From NCBI GenBank assembly GCA_020432765.1, contig JAGRDI010000006.1, positions 18,268-50,998 of the forward strand: a DNA stretch of 32,731 bases, written 5' to 3'. The notes below the pieces were generated by a model that ran no database searches, was not told where the DNA came from, and was given only the letters and a program-made list of their open reading frames with translations. Below, piece by piece: positions 32,080 to 32,731 of this stretch. The stretch is from Anaerolineales bacterium (lineage in GTDB: Bacteria; Chloroflexota; Anaerolineae; Promineifilales; Promineifilaceae). The position numbers were made by a program, and so were the translations under genes. Position 1 is the stretch's first letter. The number at the start of each line of letters is the position of its first letter.

Positions 32080-32731
32080 ATGCACATAGCCGTTGATACC
32101 CGCGACCTGCGCATCGCCCGCACCGGCAATCGCACTTACCTGGAAGAACTTTGCCGCGTTTTCCCGACCGTCACAGATGCCCACCAATTCCACTTCATCG
32201 CCCCAAACTGGCAAATTCCCTCTGGCAAATCACCCCTGCACAAAATCATAGCTCATCTCGCCTTTTATTGGTGGAAAGAGATCGAACTGCCTTGGCATGC
32301 CTGGCGCAAAAAGTGTGATGTCATCTTTTGTACCGATTATGTCGTACCGCTTTGGGCCAGTGCGGCCACCGTGCCCGTATTTCATGATGCCGGCTTCTGG
32401 GAACGGCCGCAAGATTATAATCGTTTGTGGCGCAAATTATTGAACCTGTTGGCACTGCCAGCGGCGCGTCATGCAGCAGCTGTCATCACCGTGTCCCAGT
32501 CAGCACGTGAACGTATTGCCAGCCTGACCGGCATTCCGCTGACAAAATTGCATGTCGTCTACGAAGCACCGAAACACGCGGCGACAACAAGCCAACCAGA
32601 AGATTGGCAGGCGATTCTGGCACAATATCAATTGCAAAACAAACCGTTCATGCTGCATGTGGGCGTGATGGAAAAACGCAAAAACCTGACACGTCTGGTT
32701 GAGGCATTTGCCCAGGCACAACCCCATTTAC
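32080..32731 (+). CDS. Glycosyltransferase family 4 (GT-B), N-terminal part only
   Basis: The frame opens at ATG 32080, 1 nt after the ligase/polymerase stop, with GGAG 10 nt upstream, and runs 217 codons to the window edge. It begins MHIAVDTRDLRIARTGNRTYLEEL, the usual first strand and loop of GT4 enzymes. The middle has VPVFHDAGFWERPQDYNR, an acceptor-side segment; VITVSQSARERI follows near 147-158, and GVMEKRKNLTRLVEAF near the edge is the start of the donor-binding half. The UDP/GDP-sugar-binding EX7E motif lies outside the window. It is the next step in building the exopolysaccharide repeat unit; the sugar is unknown. Confidence 0.88.
   Translation, partial: MHIAVDTRDLRIARTGNRTYLEELCRVFPTVTDAHQFHFIAPNWQIPSGKSPLHKIIAHLAFYWWKEIELPWHAWRKKCDVIFCTDYVVPLWASAATVPVFHDAGFWERPQDYNRLWRKLLNLLALPAARHAAAVITVSQSARERIASLTGIPLTKLHVVYEAPKHAATTSQPEDWQAILAQYQLQNKPFMLHVGVMEKRKNLTRLVEAFAQAQPHL

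Larger units (their letters stand above)
455..32411. repeat. Highly iterated palindrome ACGGCCGT / CGGCCG (about 40 / about 62 copies)
   Basis: ACGGCCGT occurs at, for example, 1048, 1968, 3154, 5573, 7578, 8007, 8023, 8379, 8409, 9420, 11055, 12474, 13384, 14828, 18507, 20933, 22410, 24092, 27135, 28479, 29748 and 32028. The usual flanks extend it to AACGGCCGTT or AAACGGCCGTTT. All 40 counted octamers are inside genes on either strand. Depending on frame they appear in proteins as T-A-V, N-G-R or R-P. About one copy per 800 bp is seen against an expected 0.5 per window. Confidence 0.9.

Noticed and set aside
455-32411. CGGCCG enrichment as a restriction-modification target
   Set aside because: Restriction sites are usually under-represented in the host genome; strong over-representation argues against a cutting role, although methylation remains possible.

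Overview
The window looks like chromosomal DNA of an uncultured bacterium. It has about 49% GC by eye, no tRNA or rRNA, no insertion sequence and no CRISPR array. The mix of VWA/FHA surface signalling proteins, polyphosphate glucokinase, short dispersed intergenic hairpin repeats and a PhaR/phasin locus suggests a member of the Chloroflexota (Anaerolineae-like). That assignment is inference from general resemblance; no marker gene here settles it. All positions and counts were made by hand.

Layout: (1) 1-4755: a HAD phosphatase cut by the window edge, then two divergent secreted or membrane proteins, each with a VWA domain, one transmembrane helix and a C-terminal FHA domain. (2) 4820-10642: an amidohydrolase fused to a CYTH-like triphosphate-tunnel domain, pyrimidine-nucleoside phosphorylase (pdp), polyphosphate glucokinase (ppgK), and an AlbA_2/HATPase regulator. 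(3) 10963-16005: a multi-pass histidine-kinase-like protein with proline at the phosphoacceptor position, 6 nt ahead of a large double-VWA membrane protein. (4) 16097-19212: deoxynucleoside kinase, fmt and panE. (5) 19323-25298: a lipid/polyester-type cluster on both strands, with an SDR, three START-fold (SRPBCC-like) proteins, PhaR, two phasin-like proteins, and divergently a protein with three exact-period 72-residue repeats followed by an SCP2-like protein. There is no PHA synthase here. (6) 25418-32731: an exopolysaccharide operon with a Wzz-like co-polymerase, Wzx flippase, polysaccharide pyruvyl transferase, TPR protein, O-antigen ligase/polymerase and a partial glycosyltransferase.

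The most striking signal is genome-scale. The palindrome ACGGCCGT occurs about 40 times and its core CGGCCG about 62 times, where about 0.5 and about 8 are expected by chance. All 40 full octamers lie inside coding sequence, on both strands and in all reading frames. This is a highly iterated palindrome comparable to HIP1 of cyanobacteria, with a different sequence.

The best regulatory signal is a 15-bp imperfect palindrome, TGAYRCAGTGCRTCA. It lies just downstream of a good sigma-70-type promoter in front of phaR and again in front of the phasin operon, so it is a candidate PhaR operator. Three genes (9290, 10963, 17149) have a -10 box ending 6-7 nt before the ATG and no Shine-Dalgarno sequence, as expected for leaderless mRNAs. 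Other genes have perfect GGAGG sites.
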